From positions 4,066,394 to 4,130,393 of the forward strand of contig CP036432.1 of the NCBI GenBank assembly GCA_007753675.1: a DNA stretch of 64,000 nt, given 5' to 3'. Every line of letters begins with the position of its first letter. Position 1 is the stretch's first letter. The notes below the pieces were generated by a model, which saw only the letters and a list, made by a program, of their open reading frames with translations, made no database searches and was not told where the DNA came from. The stretch is from Stieleria magnilauensis (lineage in GTDB: Bacteria; Planctomycetota; Planctomycetia; Pirellulales; Pirellulaceae). This document shows, in pieces, positions 17,079-26,267 of the stretch. Made by a program: the position numbers and the translations under genes.

Positions 17079-17852
17079 TTACTTGCCGTATTTTTCAATC
17101 AGCATCGTCAGGAACTTTTCCGATTGATCGTGAACATCACTGGTCGTGGAAATCACCAGGACATGATCAATCGCCATGGCGGTGGAGTTCCCACCAAGCA
17201 CTTCCCAGGTGTCGGGAACGACGGTGGACGTCATGACTTTGATCACCAAGTCTGCTTTCTCAGCCAGGTTGTCCGGCAGCACATACATCGCCAAAATCAG
17301 GTTATCCTCGGCCGCCTCGACGGTCGTGATTTGCATCACTTCATCCTTGATCATGTACGTCAAATCCAAATCGCGGAGCATCAGTCGCAATGCCGCACGG
17401 AGGGTGACGTTCTTGAGATCGATGGTCACGGCCACATCGGCATCGAGACCAATTTCCTCCAGCGCCCGTTGGTCGATCACAATCGGAATCGAATGCTGCG
17501 CGGAGAGTGTTTGCATTGCTTCTTGCATTGGTGTTTCAATGAACGTGATCGATGTTTCATCGTTCAACGCCGCGTTGATCCGCTGCTCCGCTTCGTTGTG
17601 CATCCGCGCGTTGGGCGACTGGGGTTTGCGGCCTTCTGCCAACGCCTGCTTGGCTTTCTGTAACACGGCCCCGCGAACCGTCTTGGACTGGGCCGCTTTG
17701 GAAGGCTTTGCCGGTCGGGTATTGGGCTGTGGTGCAAACGGATCTGCCGGCTGGCCCGGTGAAGCACCGAACGGATCCGCCGACTGCGACCACGCAATCG
17801 AGCTAGAGAAAACAAACAACAACGCCGCCAACGTCGCCGGAAGAACGCGCAT
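17079..17852 (-). CDS. Secreted STN/secretin-N-like domain protein
   Basis: A 257-residue exported protein; the signal peptide covers the first ~24 residues and ends near AWSQS. Then comes a Pro/Ala/Lys-rich linker with two copies of an ADPF(G/A) motif, and a charged helix. A compact domain at about 85-175 reads ITFIETPMQEAMQTLSAQHSIPIVIDQRAL...VTIDLKNVTLRAALRLMLRDLDLTY, the STN pattern found in secretin and TonB-receptor N-termini. Planctomycetes carry many such free-standing STN proteins whose role is undefined. The M50-like gene follows on the same strand. Domain assignment is by pattern. Confidence 0.75.
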   Translation of the reverse strand: MRVLPATLAALLFVFSSSIAWSQSADPFGASPGQPADPFAPQPNTRPAKPSKAAQSKTVRGAVLQKAKQALAEGRKPQSPNARMHNEAEQRINAALNDETSITFIETPMQEAMQTLSAQHSIPIVIDQRALEEIGLDADVAVTIDLKNVTLRAALRLMLRDLDLTYMIKDEVMQITTVEAAEDNLILAMYVLPDNLAEKADLVIKVMTSTVVPDTWEVLGGNSTAMAIDHVLVISTTSDVHDQSEKFLTMLIEKYGK

Positions 17853-18064
17853 CAAAACACCTGCGAATCGAGAAGAGTGACAGAAGGGGACGGTCGGCCC
17901 CAGCGGGAATCCTCCCACGTCGACAAATCAGATGCAAGGAAAAACTTGGTCGGTCGCTGTCATCGGATCGATGGACGAATGTCGATGCCACGCTCTTTTG
18001 GCGGGCCAAAGATGGCTATCATAAGACCAACCCCATTGCAAATTAGCCTCGAGTCAAACGCCCC

Positions 18065-18748
18065 GTGACCGCCGACGTCCTGCTACAAGCCGTGAACCTG
18101 ACGCGTCGAGTCGACGGCAAAACCTTGCTCGACGACATCACGCTGGATCTGGCCACCGGCGCGCGTCTCGGGCTGGTCGGCCCGACCGGCAGCGGAAAGT
18201 CGTTGTTGCTGCGAAGTCTGGCGTTGTTGGAACCGGTCGACTCGGGCGATTTGCTCTGGCAGCAGGCGCCGGTTGCGAACGACCAGGCGACGATTTATCG
18301 CAGCCAAGTCATCTATGTGCATCAGCGCGCCGCCGCATTCGAAGGAACGGTGGAAACCGTCTTGCGTCAGCCGTTTCAATTGAAAGCTCATCGCGATCGT
18401 CATTTTGATCGCGATTGGATCGTCGATCAATTGGCAACGGTCGCCCGCGACGCTACGTTTCTCGACCAACCTCACGAACAACTCTCCGGCGGCGAAGCAC
18501 AGATCGTGGCCCTGTTGCGAGCGATTCAATTGTCACCTCGCGTGTTATTGCTGGACGAACCCACGTCGGCGTTGGATCGGCAATCGGCGCGTCATATCGA
18601 ATCGATCGTGATGCGTTGGTATGACGACGCACCCGACTCGCGAGCGTACATTTGGGTCTCGCATGATCCCAGCCAGGCCGATCGCGTTTGTGATTCGTTG
18701 ATCACCATGCATGCCGGTCAAATCCAAACCCGTCGAACCGCCCCGTGA
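18065..18748 (+). CDS. fetA: ABC transporter ATP-binding protein, FetA (YbbL) type
   Basis: A 227-residue ATPase with GTG start. Walker A GPTGSGKS is at 39-46, signature LSGGE at 141-145, Walker B LLLDEP at 162-167 and the H-loop in WVSHD. Together with the permease just downstream (13-bp gap) it matches the FetA-FetB pair, which exports iron and raises oxidative-stress resistance in E. coli. FetAB-type ABC proteins have no periplasmic partner, as here. The cluster continues with a sigma factor and a kinase, making this transporter part of a four-gene unit. The transported metal is a family inference. Confidence 0.85.
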   Translation: MTADVLLQAVNLTRRVDGKTLLDDITLDLATGARLGLVGPTGSGKSLLLRSLALLEPVDSGDLLWQQAPVANDQATIYRSQVIYVHQRAAAFEGTVETVLRQPFQLKAHRDRHFDRDWIVDQLATVARDATFLDQPHEQLSGGEAQIVALLRAIQLSPRVLLLDEPTSALDRQSARHIESIVMRWYDDAPDSRAYIWVSHDPSQADRVCDSLITMHAGQIQTRRTAP

Positions 18749-18761
18749 CAAAGCACGTTTT

Positions 18762-19565
18762 ATGTCGCCGTACATCGAATTAACCAATCTCGAAGTCTGC
18801 TTGGCGGCGGTCTTGATCGTCATCAACGGTGTCGTCTCCATCGCGTTGCGATTACGTTTGGAAAAGACGCTGGCGATCGCGAGTGTTCGCACGGTCGTCC
18901 AACTGTCGCTGGTCGGCGTCGTGTTGTCGTGGGTGTTTCGCGTGGATCGTTGGTACGTCGTCCTGGCGATCGCGGCGGTGATGACGCTCATCGCCGGTTT
19001 TTCCGCCGCCGATCGCAGCAAACGAAAATTCCCTGGAATTCGCCTGATCGCCATCACCTCGGTTTGGTCGTGTGCGTGGATCTTGACCGGATACGTGCTG
19101 TTGTTCGTCTTTCAGGATTTACCGAAGTGGTACGAACCGCAGTATGCGATTCCGTTGTTGGGCATGGTGCTCGGCAACACGCTCAACGGGATTTCGGTGG
19201 GGCTGAGCACGTTGACCGAAACTCTGGTTCGATCTCGCGGACAAGTGGAAACGTTGATCGCGCTGGGCGCGACGCGTTGGGAAGCGGCGGGGGAGCCGAT
19301 CCGCGAAGCGGTGCGGACGGGGATGATCCCGATCGTCAACTCGATGATGGTCGTCGGCGTGGTCAGTCTGCCGGGGATGATGACCGGCCAAGTGATCTCG
19401 GGCATGGATCCCGCCCAGGCGGTCCGCTACCAGATCGTGATCATGTTTCTGATCGCCGGCGCAACCGCACTCGGAACGGTCTCGGTCGTGTTGCTCTCGG
19501 TCAGACGTCTGTTCGATGCAAACCATCGATTTAAATTCGAACTGATTCGAATCGCGGGATCGTGA
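18762..19565 (+). CDS. fetB: ABC transporter permease, FetB (YbbM) type
   Basis: A 267-residue inner-membrane protein with about six to seven hydrophobic segments. Family features include RLEKTLAIASVRTVVQLSLVG near the N-terminus, PLLGMVLGNTLNGISVGL in the middle, and ALGATRWEAAGEPIREAVRTGMIPIVNSM followed by GVVSLPGMMTGQVISGMDP, the UPF0014/FetB signature. The ATG at 18762 is preferred to an earlier frame that overlaps fetA. Its TGA stop overlaps the sigma-factor start (TGATG at 19563-19567), so sigma translation is likely coupled to permease translation. Confidence 0.9.
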   Translation: MSPYIELTNLEVCLAAVLIVINGVVSIALRLRLEKTLAIASVRTVVQLSLVGVVLSWVFRVDRWYVVLAIAAVMTLIAGFSAADRSKRKFPGIRLIAITSVWSCAWILTGYVLLFVFQDLPKWYEPQYAIPLLGMVLGNTLNGISVGLSTLTETLVRSRGQVETLIALGATRWEAAGEPIREAVRTGMIPIVNSMMVVGVVSLPGMMTGQVISGMDPAQAVRYQIVIMFLIAGATALGTVSVVLLSVRRLFDANHRFKFELIRIAGS

Positions 19566-20293
19566 TGAAGGATCCATTTAACAAACCGAGTTTTGAGACG
19601 ACGCGTTGGAGCGTGGTCGTTTCGGCGGGGCAAGATGATTCCAAGTTAGCCCGTGATGCGATGGAGCAGCTTTGCCGTCGTTATTGGTTTCCCTTGTTCG
19701 CGTTCATTCGACGTCGAGGATACGGCGAGTGCGATGCGGAGGACTTGGTCCAAGCGTTTTTCGTCCGCGTGGTGGAGAAAGACGTGTTTGCCGCAGCAGA
19801 CCAAGACCGCGGCCGGTTTCGCACCTTTCTACTCACTTCGCTCGAAAACTTTCTCTCCAACGAATATGCAAAAGCCACCGCGTTGCGTCGCGGAGGCGGC
19901 AATCCACGCCTGAGTTTGGATTTGCGAAACGCGGATGGGCAACGATCCCACTGGATCGCCGATGGCGGCCGCGCGGAAGACGAATACCATCGCCAATGGG
20001 CCATCGCCGCATTAGACGCGGCCTTGAAATCGGTTCAGACGGAATACGAGCGAGAGGGCAACGCCACGCTGTTCTCAGAACTTCGCCCCTATCTGTCAAC
20101 CGACGGGGAACGGAAACCCTACGCGTTAGTCGCGGAAGCGTTGGGGATCTCGCCGACCAACGTCAAAGTTGCCGTGCATCGATTGCGAAAGAGATATCGT
20201 CGACAATTGGAATCGGAAATCGCGTCGACCGTCGAGTCGCCGGAACACATCGAAGATGAAATTCGGCAACTCTTTCAGGCGCTGGGGGGCTGA
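19565..20293 (+). CDS. ECF-type RNA polymerase sigma factor (planctomycete kinase-linked type)
   Basis: A 242-residue sigma-70-family ECF protein (the GTG at 19562 is an alternative start). Region 2 includes LCRRYWFPLFAFIRRRGYGECDAEDLVQAFF, and region 4 has PYALVAEALGISPTNVKVAVHRLRKRYR as the helix-turn-helix. N-terminal FETTRWSVVVSAGQ is typical of planctomycete ECFs encoded beside Ser/Thr kinases, where the kinase is thought to replace an anti-sigma factor. The gene overlaps fetB and is followed 93 bp later by such a kinase. The target promoters are unknown; iron or redox genes are a guess from context. Confidence 0.92.
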   Translation: MKDPFNKPSFETTRWSVVVSAGQDDSKLARDAMEQLCRRYWFPLFAFIRRRGYGECDAEDLVQAFFVRVVEKDVFAAADQDRGRFRTFLLTSLENFLSNEYAKATALRRGGGNPRLSLDLRNADGQRSHWIADGGRAEDEYHRQWAIAALDAALKSVQTEYEREGNATLFSELRPYLSTDGERKPYALVAEALGISPTNVKVAVHRLRKRYRRQLESEIASTVESPEHIEDEIRQLFQALGG

Positions 20294-20386
20294 GTCCGCT
20301 GGAGAATTCTTTTTTCAGTTTTCTTGTAACCCCCCGCCGGCTTTCCGTTACCCCATGATGAGCAACACGACGTAACGGAAAAACCG

Positions 20387-23300
20387 ATGAATTCAACTGA
20401 ACGATGCCCAACCTGTGACGGTCCGCTCACTCCGACAACGGGCCAGCCGATGTGTCCGGCGTGCCTGATGCGCGGGGTGCTGGAGCCGACCGATTCGGAG
20501 CTGGCAAGCCGATTTTTATCCGAAACGCGTTCGCTGCCCGGCGACAAACACTTCGATTCCATGCAATCGGTCGGTGCGACCGCTCCGTTTGCCGACCTGG
20601 ATCCCGGTGCTCGGATGGGAGACTACCGGATCGTCCGCCGGCTCGGACGTGGCGGGATGGGAGTGGTTTATGAAGCCGAGCACCTGCCGACATCCCGGCG
20701 TGTAGCGCTGAAGGTATTGGCCCAATCACTCGACCAGCCCGAAGCACGCGCACGATTCTTGCGCGAAGGCCGACTCGCCGCTTCGATCAATCACCCCAAC
20801 AGCGTCTACGTCTACGGCACCGAAGAAATCGATGGCGTTCCGACGATCTCGATGGAATTGGTCGACGGTGGAACCCTCGCCGAGCACGTCAAGCGGATGG
20901 GACCGATGTCGATCCGCAGCGCCGTTGATGCCGTGATCCAAATCATCGATGGCCTTGCAGCTGCCGATGAGCGCGGAGTGCTGCACCGTGACGTCAAACC
21001 CTCCAACTGCTTCGTTGCCGCTGACGGAACGGTCAAAGTCGGCGACTTCGGCTTATCGATTTCGACCACCGGCGGACCGCTCAACACGATGTCAGAAGTC
21101 ACGATCGAGGGGACGTTTCTGGGAACGCCCGCCTTCGCTTCCCCCGAACAGCTCCGCGGCGAACCGCTCGATCGCCGCAGCGACATCTATTCGGTCGGTG
21201 TCACGCTGTTCTACTTGCTGACCGGCGAAGTCCCGTTTGATGCCGACAACATGATCCATCTGTTGGCGACCGTGCTCGACAAGCCCGCACCCTCGGCGTC
21301 AACGATTCGTCGTGAGATTCCTGCGGAATTGAATGCAGTGATCGCCCGCTGTCTGCAGAAACCCCAGGGTGGGCGATTTGAAAACTACGATGCGCTCCGT
21401 GCGGCGTTGAAACCATTCAGTTCCCAGTCCCCGGTCGCAGCCTCGCTGGGTGATCGGACGCTGGCCGGTATTGTCGACGCGGCGATCTGTTGGTTTGTAC
21501 TGGTACCGGTCAGTTTTATCAGCCAATACCGCGGCGACCTGGCAACGGATTTCGGGCCCACACAAAGCTTGGGAACGATCGCCTTGGGAGTGTTGATGGT
21601 CGGATTGACGATCGCCTACTACGCGGTCGCAGAATGGAAGTACGGATACACGATCGGTAAGAAACTGTTCAGTCTGCGTGTCACGGCCGAGGGCGACCGT
21701 CCGACCTTGTCGCAAACCATCGGCCGGGCATTTCTGTATCTCGGTGTTCCCATCATTCCATCGACGCTGTTCAACTTGTTTTATGTTTCGCATGACTCGA
21801 CGGAGTTTGTCTTCGGCCCCGCCATGTTTGTGACCCTCCTGGTGGGCTGGTCTTACCTTATCCTCAAGTTTGGCCTGTTCGTGACTGCGCGTTCGAGAAA
21901 CGGCTACGCGGCGATTCACGATCGCATGACGTCGACACGTGTTCTGCAACGGGTGCCAGACGTCAAACGGATCACGGCGGAACAGGACCAAGACGCAACA
22001 GAGCGTGACTCATTTAACTTCGATCCGAACGCGGCAACGATCGGCCCCTACCACAAATTGCAAACCGTATTGGAACTTGAAAACGAACAACTGATTCTTG
22101 GCTACGATGCCAGACTATTGCGACGGGTTTGGCTACATGTTCAGCCCATTGGCACCTCGATGGTTCCCGCGACGGTACGGAATTCCACGAGCCAGGCGAC
22201 ACTCCGCTGGCTGGGCGGACGCCGTAGCGAAACCGAGTGTTGGGACTGTTACGAAGCCCCCACAGGACAATCCCTGATCGGCCTGTTGAAGTCGGTCAGC
22301 TGTGCCCGAGCGATCCGTGTCATGCGACGTCTGGTCCAATTGCTGACGGAGGTGCCGAGGCCACCAGAAATTCCGGAATCAGGGGAGCAACGCGACACAT
22401 CGCCTGACGTCGCGAAGCTGCCGACGCTGCGACAACTGTGGGTCACGGACTTGGACGAATTGAAGCGGTTGCCGTTCGAAATGTCCGCCGAGAGCGCCAC
22501 GGTGAATGTCGGCGACGATGCAAACGTACCCGAGTCGTCGCAGCCTGATGCGGAACCGTTGCAGTTGATCCGTCGAGCCGCGTCGATTTGGCTCAGTGCA
22601 GACCATCGCCCGGCGTCGAACGATCGATCGTGGTCACTCAGTCAATACAATGCGATGCTTCAAGTCGCAGACGCCGACGAAGTTGGCAGCGCGACACAGA
22701 TATTACACAGTGTTGATCCTGATCGCGGGCTGAAACTGCGTTCCCGTGTTCTGGGTGTGGTCGCCATCTCACTCGCCTTGCCGTTGATGACGGTGATGTT
22801 TGGTCTGTTCGCGGCGGTTCTCTACCAAAGTCAAAAAGACCGGTATCCCGAGATCGACCAGCTTCACGAAGTGGCACAGGTACTGGCGCGTGAAGAGCGA
22901 TTGTTGACCGCAGAGCGTATCGATCGCGTGGTCGCGGTGCAGCGTCATGTGGCCGGAAATTTCGCTCACGTGATGGAGGATAAGGACGCGATGAATTCGA
23001 TCTATGCCATCACACGGCTGACGCCAGCCGACCGCATGGCCATTGGTCGGGCGATCGATTCACAGCAACCGACCCCAGACGAAGTGCGCGAGGCGACCGC
23101 AGTTTATCAGGCGTTGCGACAAGACTGGCTGGACGACCCCGGCGATCAAGTCCAAATCACGTTTTCTTTCTGGACAGCGCTCGGTCCAGCCTACACGTGG
23201 CTGGAATTCATTTGGTTCCCCAGTCTGTTCACCGGCCTGCTGTTTCGTGGCGGCCTGCTGATACGAATGTTCGGCTTGGTGCTGGTCAATCGTCGAGGCA

Positions 23301-23542
23301 AACGAGCGTCGGGGTTGCGCGTGTTCATCCGCATGTTTTTCAGCGGCATTCTGGTGTTGGCAATCGCCATCGTCGGCGCAGCGTTTCATTTAACGCTGGC
23401 TTATTGGAGTCCTTCCTCGATCCAACTGGGCGTCATTGTTAGTCTGGTTGTGGTGGCCGCAACGATGGTCGTTGTTCCCATTTACCGAGGCAATCAGTGC
23501 CTGAGTGATCGTTTCGCCGGGACCTATTTTGTGGTGAAATAG
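20387..23542 (+). CDS. Ser/Thr protein kinase with zinc-ribbon, RDD membrane domain and pseudokinase-like region
   Basis: A 1051-residue multidomain protein. The N-terminus has a CPTC...CPAC zinc ribbon (residues 7-26). The kinase domain spans about 80-345 with GRGGMG (87-92), K109, HRDVKPSN (200-207) and DFG (220-222), so it should be active. A first RDD membrane domain with three to four helices lies at about 370-520. Residues ~545-770 carry an IGPYHKL...LGYDARLLRRVW...RRSETECWDCYEAPTG pattern that looks like a kinase-derived regulatory region lacking catalytic motifs. A membrane region with a second RDD-like stretch (RMFGLVLVNRRGKRASGLRV) ends the protein. It follows the ECF gene and probably phosphorylates the sigma factor or a regulator (inference). 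Confidence 0.9.
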   Translation: MNSTERCPTCDGPLTPTTGQPMCPACLMRGVLEPTDSELASRFLSETRSLPGDKHFDSMQSVGATAPFADLDPGARMGDYRIVRRLGRGGMGVVYEAEHLPTSRRVALKVLAQSLDQPEARARFLREGRLAASINHPNSVYVYGTEEIDGVPTISMELVDGGTLAEHVKRMGPMSIRSAVDAVIQIIDGLAAADERGVLHRDVKPSNCFVAADGTVKVGDFGLSISTTGGPLNTMSEVTIEGTFLGTPAFASPEQLRGEPLDRRSDIYSVGVTLFYLLTGEVPFDADNMIHLLATVLDKPAPSASTIRREIPAELNAVIARCLQKPQGGRFENYDALRAALKPFSSQSPVAASLGDRTLAGIVDAAICWFVLVPVSFISQYRGDLATDFGPTQSLGTIALGVLMVGLTIAYYAVAEWKYGYTIGKKLFSLRVTAEGDRPTLSQTIGRAFLYLGVPIIPSTLFNLFYVSHDSTEFVFGPAMFVTLLVGWSYLILKFGLFVTARSRNGYAAIHDRMTSTRVLQRVPDVKRITAEQDQDATERDSFNFDPNAATIGPYHKLQTVLELENEQLILGYDARLLRRVWLHVQPIGTSMVPATVRNSTSQATLRWLGGRRSETECWDCYEAPTGQSLIGLLKSVSCARAIRVMRRLVQLLTEVPRPPEIPESGEQRDTSPDVAKLPTLRQLWVTDLDELKRLPFEMSAESATVNVGDDANVPESSQPDAEPLQLIRRAASIWLSADHRPASNDRSWSLSQYNAMLQVADADEVGSATQILHSVDPDRGLKLRSRVLGVVAISLALPLMTVMFGLFAAVLYQSQKDRYPEIDQLHEVAQVLAREERLLTAERIDRVVAVQRHVAGNFAHVMEDKDAMNSIYAITRLTPADRMAIGRAIDSQQPTPDEVREATAVYQALRQDWLDDPGDQVQITFSFWTALGPAYTWLEFIWFPSLFTGLLFRGGLLIRMFGLVLVNRRGKRASGLRVFIRMFFSGILVLAIAIVGAAFHLTLAYWSPSSIQLGVIVSLVVVAATMVVVPIYRGNQCLSDRFAGTYFVVK

Positions 23543-23623
23543 AAATTGGAACACAAACCCGATGGCGCGACCGTGTAGACGCATGAACGCGGAAGCGTTC
23601 GCTATGTCAAGGCTGAAGAGGTA

Positions 23624-23698
23624 CCCACCGATGGCAGGGCGAACCCACGGATTCCAAGCAGGATACGTTATCCGTGGGTTCGCACTGCCATCCGTGGG
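23624..23698. repeat. Family-B hairpin repeat, copy 2
   Basis: The arms GGCAGGGCGAACCCACGGAT and ATCCGTGGGTTCGCACTGCC flank a spacer that differs from copies 1 and 3 (TCCAAGCAGGATACGTT). The arms have a few mismatches, so this copy is older or decayed. It sits between two convergent genes, a position where a hairpin can act in termination. Confidence 0.9.
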
Positions 23699-23760
23699 AG
23701 AAACTCTTGATGCATGAAGGCGGGTGGGGGCACAGTCGAAATCGATCGATGGGGCATCTC

Positions 23761-24318
23761 TCAATCAGGCCGCGACTGCTCCCTGGCAAGTTGGCGTCGC
23801 TTGGACAGGTACTGTTGGTTGGCCCGCTCGTACGTGTCGGCACGCGAATAGATCCGAAAAGCCATGAAGACGCCGAAGGCGATGAACAGGACTCCGAACA
23901 AGGGGAAGATACGAAAGACACCCGGTGCCCCCATGCGAGAGCCCGCGCCGGATATCCCCGTCGCCATGATCGTCCAGAACAGCCCGAAGACCGCCACCAT
24001 CACGCCACCAGCCACCGCTCCCGTCTTGGTCGGCAGACTCTGATGGCCATGCTTGCCGGTCACCATGTGTGAGAGGCGTTCCTGCTGCCAACGGGAATCT
24101 AACTCCTTGATCTCGCTGGAGGATTTGATTTCGGCCACGTCTTTCGCGATCTGCGCGGTCGTTTCCTTCAGCTCATCCAAGACCGTCGTCGAATAGCTGT
24201 TGCCGACATGCTCGATCGCCAGTTTCGCTTCGCAAAACCCGCAGGTCGCGAAACGTGCCTTGGCGGGAACATCCAACGGAGCACCACAGTGATTGCAGTT
24301 GAGCGAGATAACTTTCAT
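23761..24318 (-). CDS. Membrane protein with N-terminal zinc ribbon
   Basis: A 185-residue protein starting at the ATG of 24318. The N-terminus is a four-cysteine ribbon, CNHCG and CGFC, of the kind found on many planctomycete housekeeping-like proteins. A charged coiled-coil-like helix follows (about 50-85, LDELKETTAQIAKDVAEIKSS). Two hydrophobic segments (about 103-122 and 135-158) then anchor the protein, and a basic tail ends it. The specific function is unknown. It is flanked by two different hairpin repeats. Confidence 0.75.
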   Translation of the reverse strand: MKVISLNCNHCGAPLDVPAKARFATCGFCEAKLAIEHVGNSYSTTVLDELKETTAQIAKDVAEIKSSSEIKELDSRWQQERLSHMVTGKHGHQSLPTKTGAVAGGVMVAVFGLFWTIMATGISGAGSRMGAPGVFRIFPLFGVLFIAFGVFMAFRIYSRADTYERANQQYLSKRRQLAREQSRPD

Positions 24319-24338
24319 GGGCACATTGCGTGGGGAAA

Positions 24339-24427
24339 AGTGGGATAGGCTTTCAGGCTCGTCATATCCGAAGTGACCGGCTGGATATCCCACGGGTGGA
24401 TTTGACAGGCTGGAAGCCTATCCCACT
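24339..24427. repeat. Family-E inverted repeat (GATAGGCTTCCAGCCTGTCA type)
   Basis: The left arm AGTGGGATAGGCTTTCAGGC and right arm GCTGGAAGCCTATCCCACT are near-perfect complements around ~45 bases. The spacer itself contains a GGCTGGATATCC element. Related half-elements occur at 26140-26166 and 48302-48325. Confidence 0.85.
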
Positions 24428-24467
24428 ATTGAAGCACAGATCATGCGTCCGCGGGGCGCGCCGATGT

Positions 24468-26108
24468 TTATTGGCTGGCAGGGCGCACGAAGGTTTTTCC
24501 GCCTCCGGCGGCCCAGGTTTCCCTTCCCGCGACGTGGACTCGGATCGCGATCACCCCGCTGCGTTGCTGCTCAAGTGGGATCAAAAATGTTTTGGGTTGG
24601 CCCGCCGAAATCGGTTCCGCGACTCGGGCCAGGGTGATTTCGTTCGGGTCCGGTTTGGGCCGACCGGGGACCGTCTTGCGAGTCTCTCCCAAGGGGTGAT
24701 CCAACATCACCACGCACTCGCCGTCGATCGGACTGGTCACGGTGACTTCGATCGGGGCGCCGAAATCGAATCCGGTCTCCGTCTCGACTTCAACGGCTGC
24801 GGGAGGATGCAGTTTCAACAGCGGGTCGCCCAGCAATCCGTACAGCGCCGCATGCTCGCTGCGTTCGTCGGCCAGTTTGGTGCCCGCCGGACTGACCAAC
24901 GTCGCGACGGCATCGACCATCGTTCGCAGCGGACCTTTCTCCGTTGATTCGTCTTCCGATTCCATCCGCCGGATCGCGGCCAACCACGCGCTGCCCAAGC
25001 GATCGGCCGGTGGCAGCCCCTCGGCACCTTGGCCGTAGATCGAATCGATCAACCCCAACGTCAACGAAGCATTGCCGTACGGCATGGTCACTCGATTGCC
25101 GGCGATCACCGCGATCGGACCACACTGGTGCAACAGCAACTGCTCGGCAAAACTATCGACGCCGGCGTCGATGGCCCCGGTGAAACAGCACAGCAAGACT
25201 GCGATCGGTGCGTTGGCGGGATCGCATTTCAAGTTGCCGATCGAATTGCCATCGAGCACCGGGATGCCGGTCGGACCACTGGGGACGCTGTCGAGCCGAT
25301 CGACCATGCCGTGCCCGGCGTAGACCCAGAACCGACAGCCTTGGGTATAACGCTCGGTCACCGACTCGGTAAATCGTTTACGGGGATAAAACAGATGACC
25401 GGGACTGCCGTAGGTCACACTGGTGCGAACCGGGATCGGTAGCGAAGCGGTCACCATCATGCGCGTGACCGACTCGATCGCCGAATCAGCCAACATGCCG
25501 AACCCACCGACCCCTCCGACCAATTGAACGCGCTGACGCCACAGCGAAAAGTTGCGACTGGCCTCGTAGGCCTTGATCCGCCGAATCAAGTCACGCAATT
25601 GATCCGGGGTATCGACCGGCAGCCGTCCGACCGACACATCGGCTTGGCCGTCGGAATCGATGTCGCTGTACGGATAGTCGGTCGCCATCGTCGGGGTGCT
25701 GCCGAACTTGGCGCTGACCGTGGTGGCGACATAATGCATCGGCACCTGCTTGCGTGTGTCCGCCGCCGAACCGATCACCGGCGCGTCACCGACCAGCAAT
25801 AAAAATCGATCCGAGCCGATGGCGTTTTTCCGAATCGCCGACAACAATCCACCGGCGGTCGATTCGGAATCGATCACGCGCACGTGAATTCCCTGCGTGC
25901 GGCGATAGTCGATCCATTCTTCAAGCGGCTCGCGAAAGTCAGACGGGCACACCACCAGCGCGGTTTCGGCCGGTCGGGGGTCATCTGCTCGAGCAGGCGA
26001 GATCAGCGAGAACGCCACCGCGACCACACACGCTAGCGCCATCCATCGAAGTCGCCGCTGGAACGTCCCACCGATGATCGCGTCGTTTGATTTGACCGTT
26101 GGCCGCAT
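24468..26108 (-). CDS. C25-family (gingipain-like) cysteine peptidase
   Basis: A 546-residue exported protein; the ATG at 26108 has AGGA six bases upstream, better than the TTG at 26114. The signal peptide is about residues 1-41, ending ARA. The catalytic domain holds TALVVCPSDFREPLEEWIDYRRTQG at its start, a GRLPVDTPDQL segment, the catalytic His (H266) in VYAGHG and the catalytic Cys (C307 or C308) in LLCCFTGAID. After about residue 440 comes a beta-rich C-terminal domain. Gingipains cleave secreted proteins after Arg or Lys; specificity here is unknown. No type IX secretion signal is evident, so export is probably Sec only. Confidence 0.85.
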   Translation of the reverse strand: MRPTVKSNDAIIGGTFQRRLRWMALACVVAVAFSLISPARADDPRPAETALVVCPSDFREPLEEWIDYRRTQGIHVRVIDSESTAGGLLSAIRKNAIGSDRFLLLVGDAPVIGSAADTRKQVPMHYVATTVSAKFGSTPTMATDYPYSDIDSDGQADVSVGRLPVDTPDQLRDLIRRIKAYEASRNFSLWRQRVQLVGGVGGFGMLADSAIESVTRMMVTASLPIPVRTSVTYGSPGHLFYPRKRFTESVTERYTQGCRFWVYAGHGMVDRLDSVPSGPTGIPVLDGNSIGNLKCDPANAPIAVLLCCFTGAIDAGVDSFAEQLLLHQCGPIAVIAGNRVTMPYGNASLTLGLIDSIYGQGAEGLPPADRLGSAWLAAIRRMESEDESTEKGPLRTMVDAVATLVSPAGTKLADERSEHAALYGLLGDPLLKLHPPAAVEVETETGFDFGAPIEVTVTSPIDGECVVMLDHPLGETRKTVPGRPKPDPNEITLARVAEPISAGQPKTFLIPLEQQRSGVIAIRVHVAGRETWAAGGGKTFVRPASQ

Positions 26109-26267
26109 CGACAATCCTGCCCTTTCCTTTCTGTAACGTTTGTGGGATAGGCGTCCCGCCTGTCAAACCAGACAATTCGACGATGACAACCGGGAAGCCG
26201 ATACCACGCCACCGTGGTGCTCGTCGATCCGCTATCTCAACCAATTCCCCAAGAAAACGCTAGTCCA

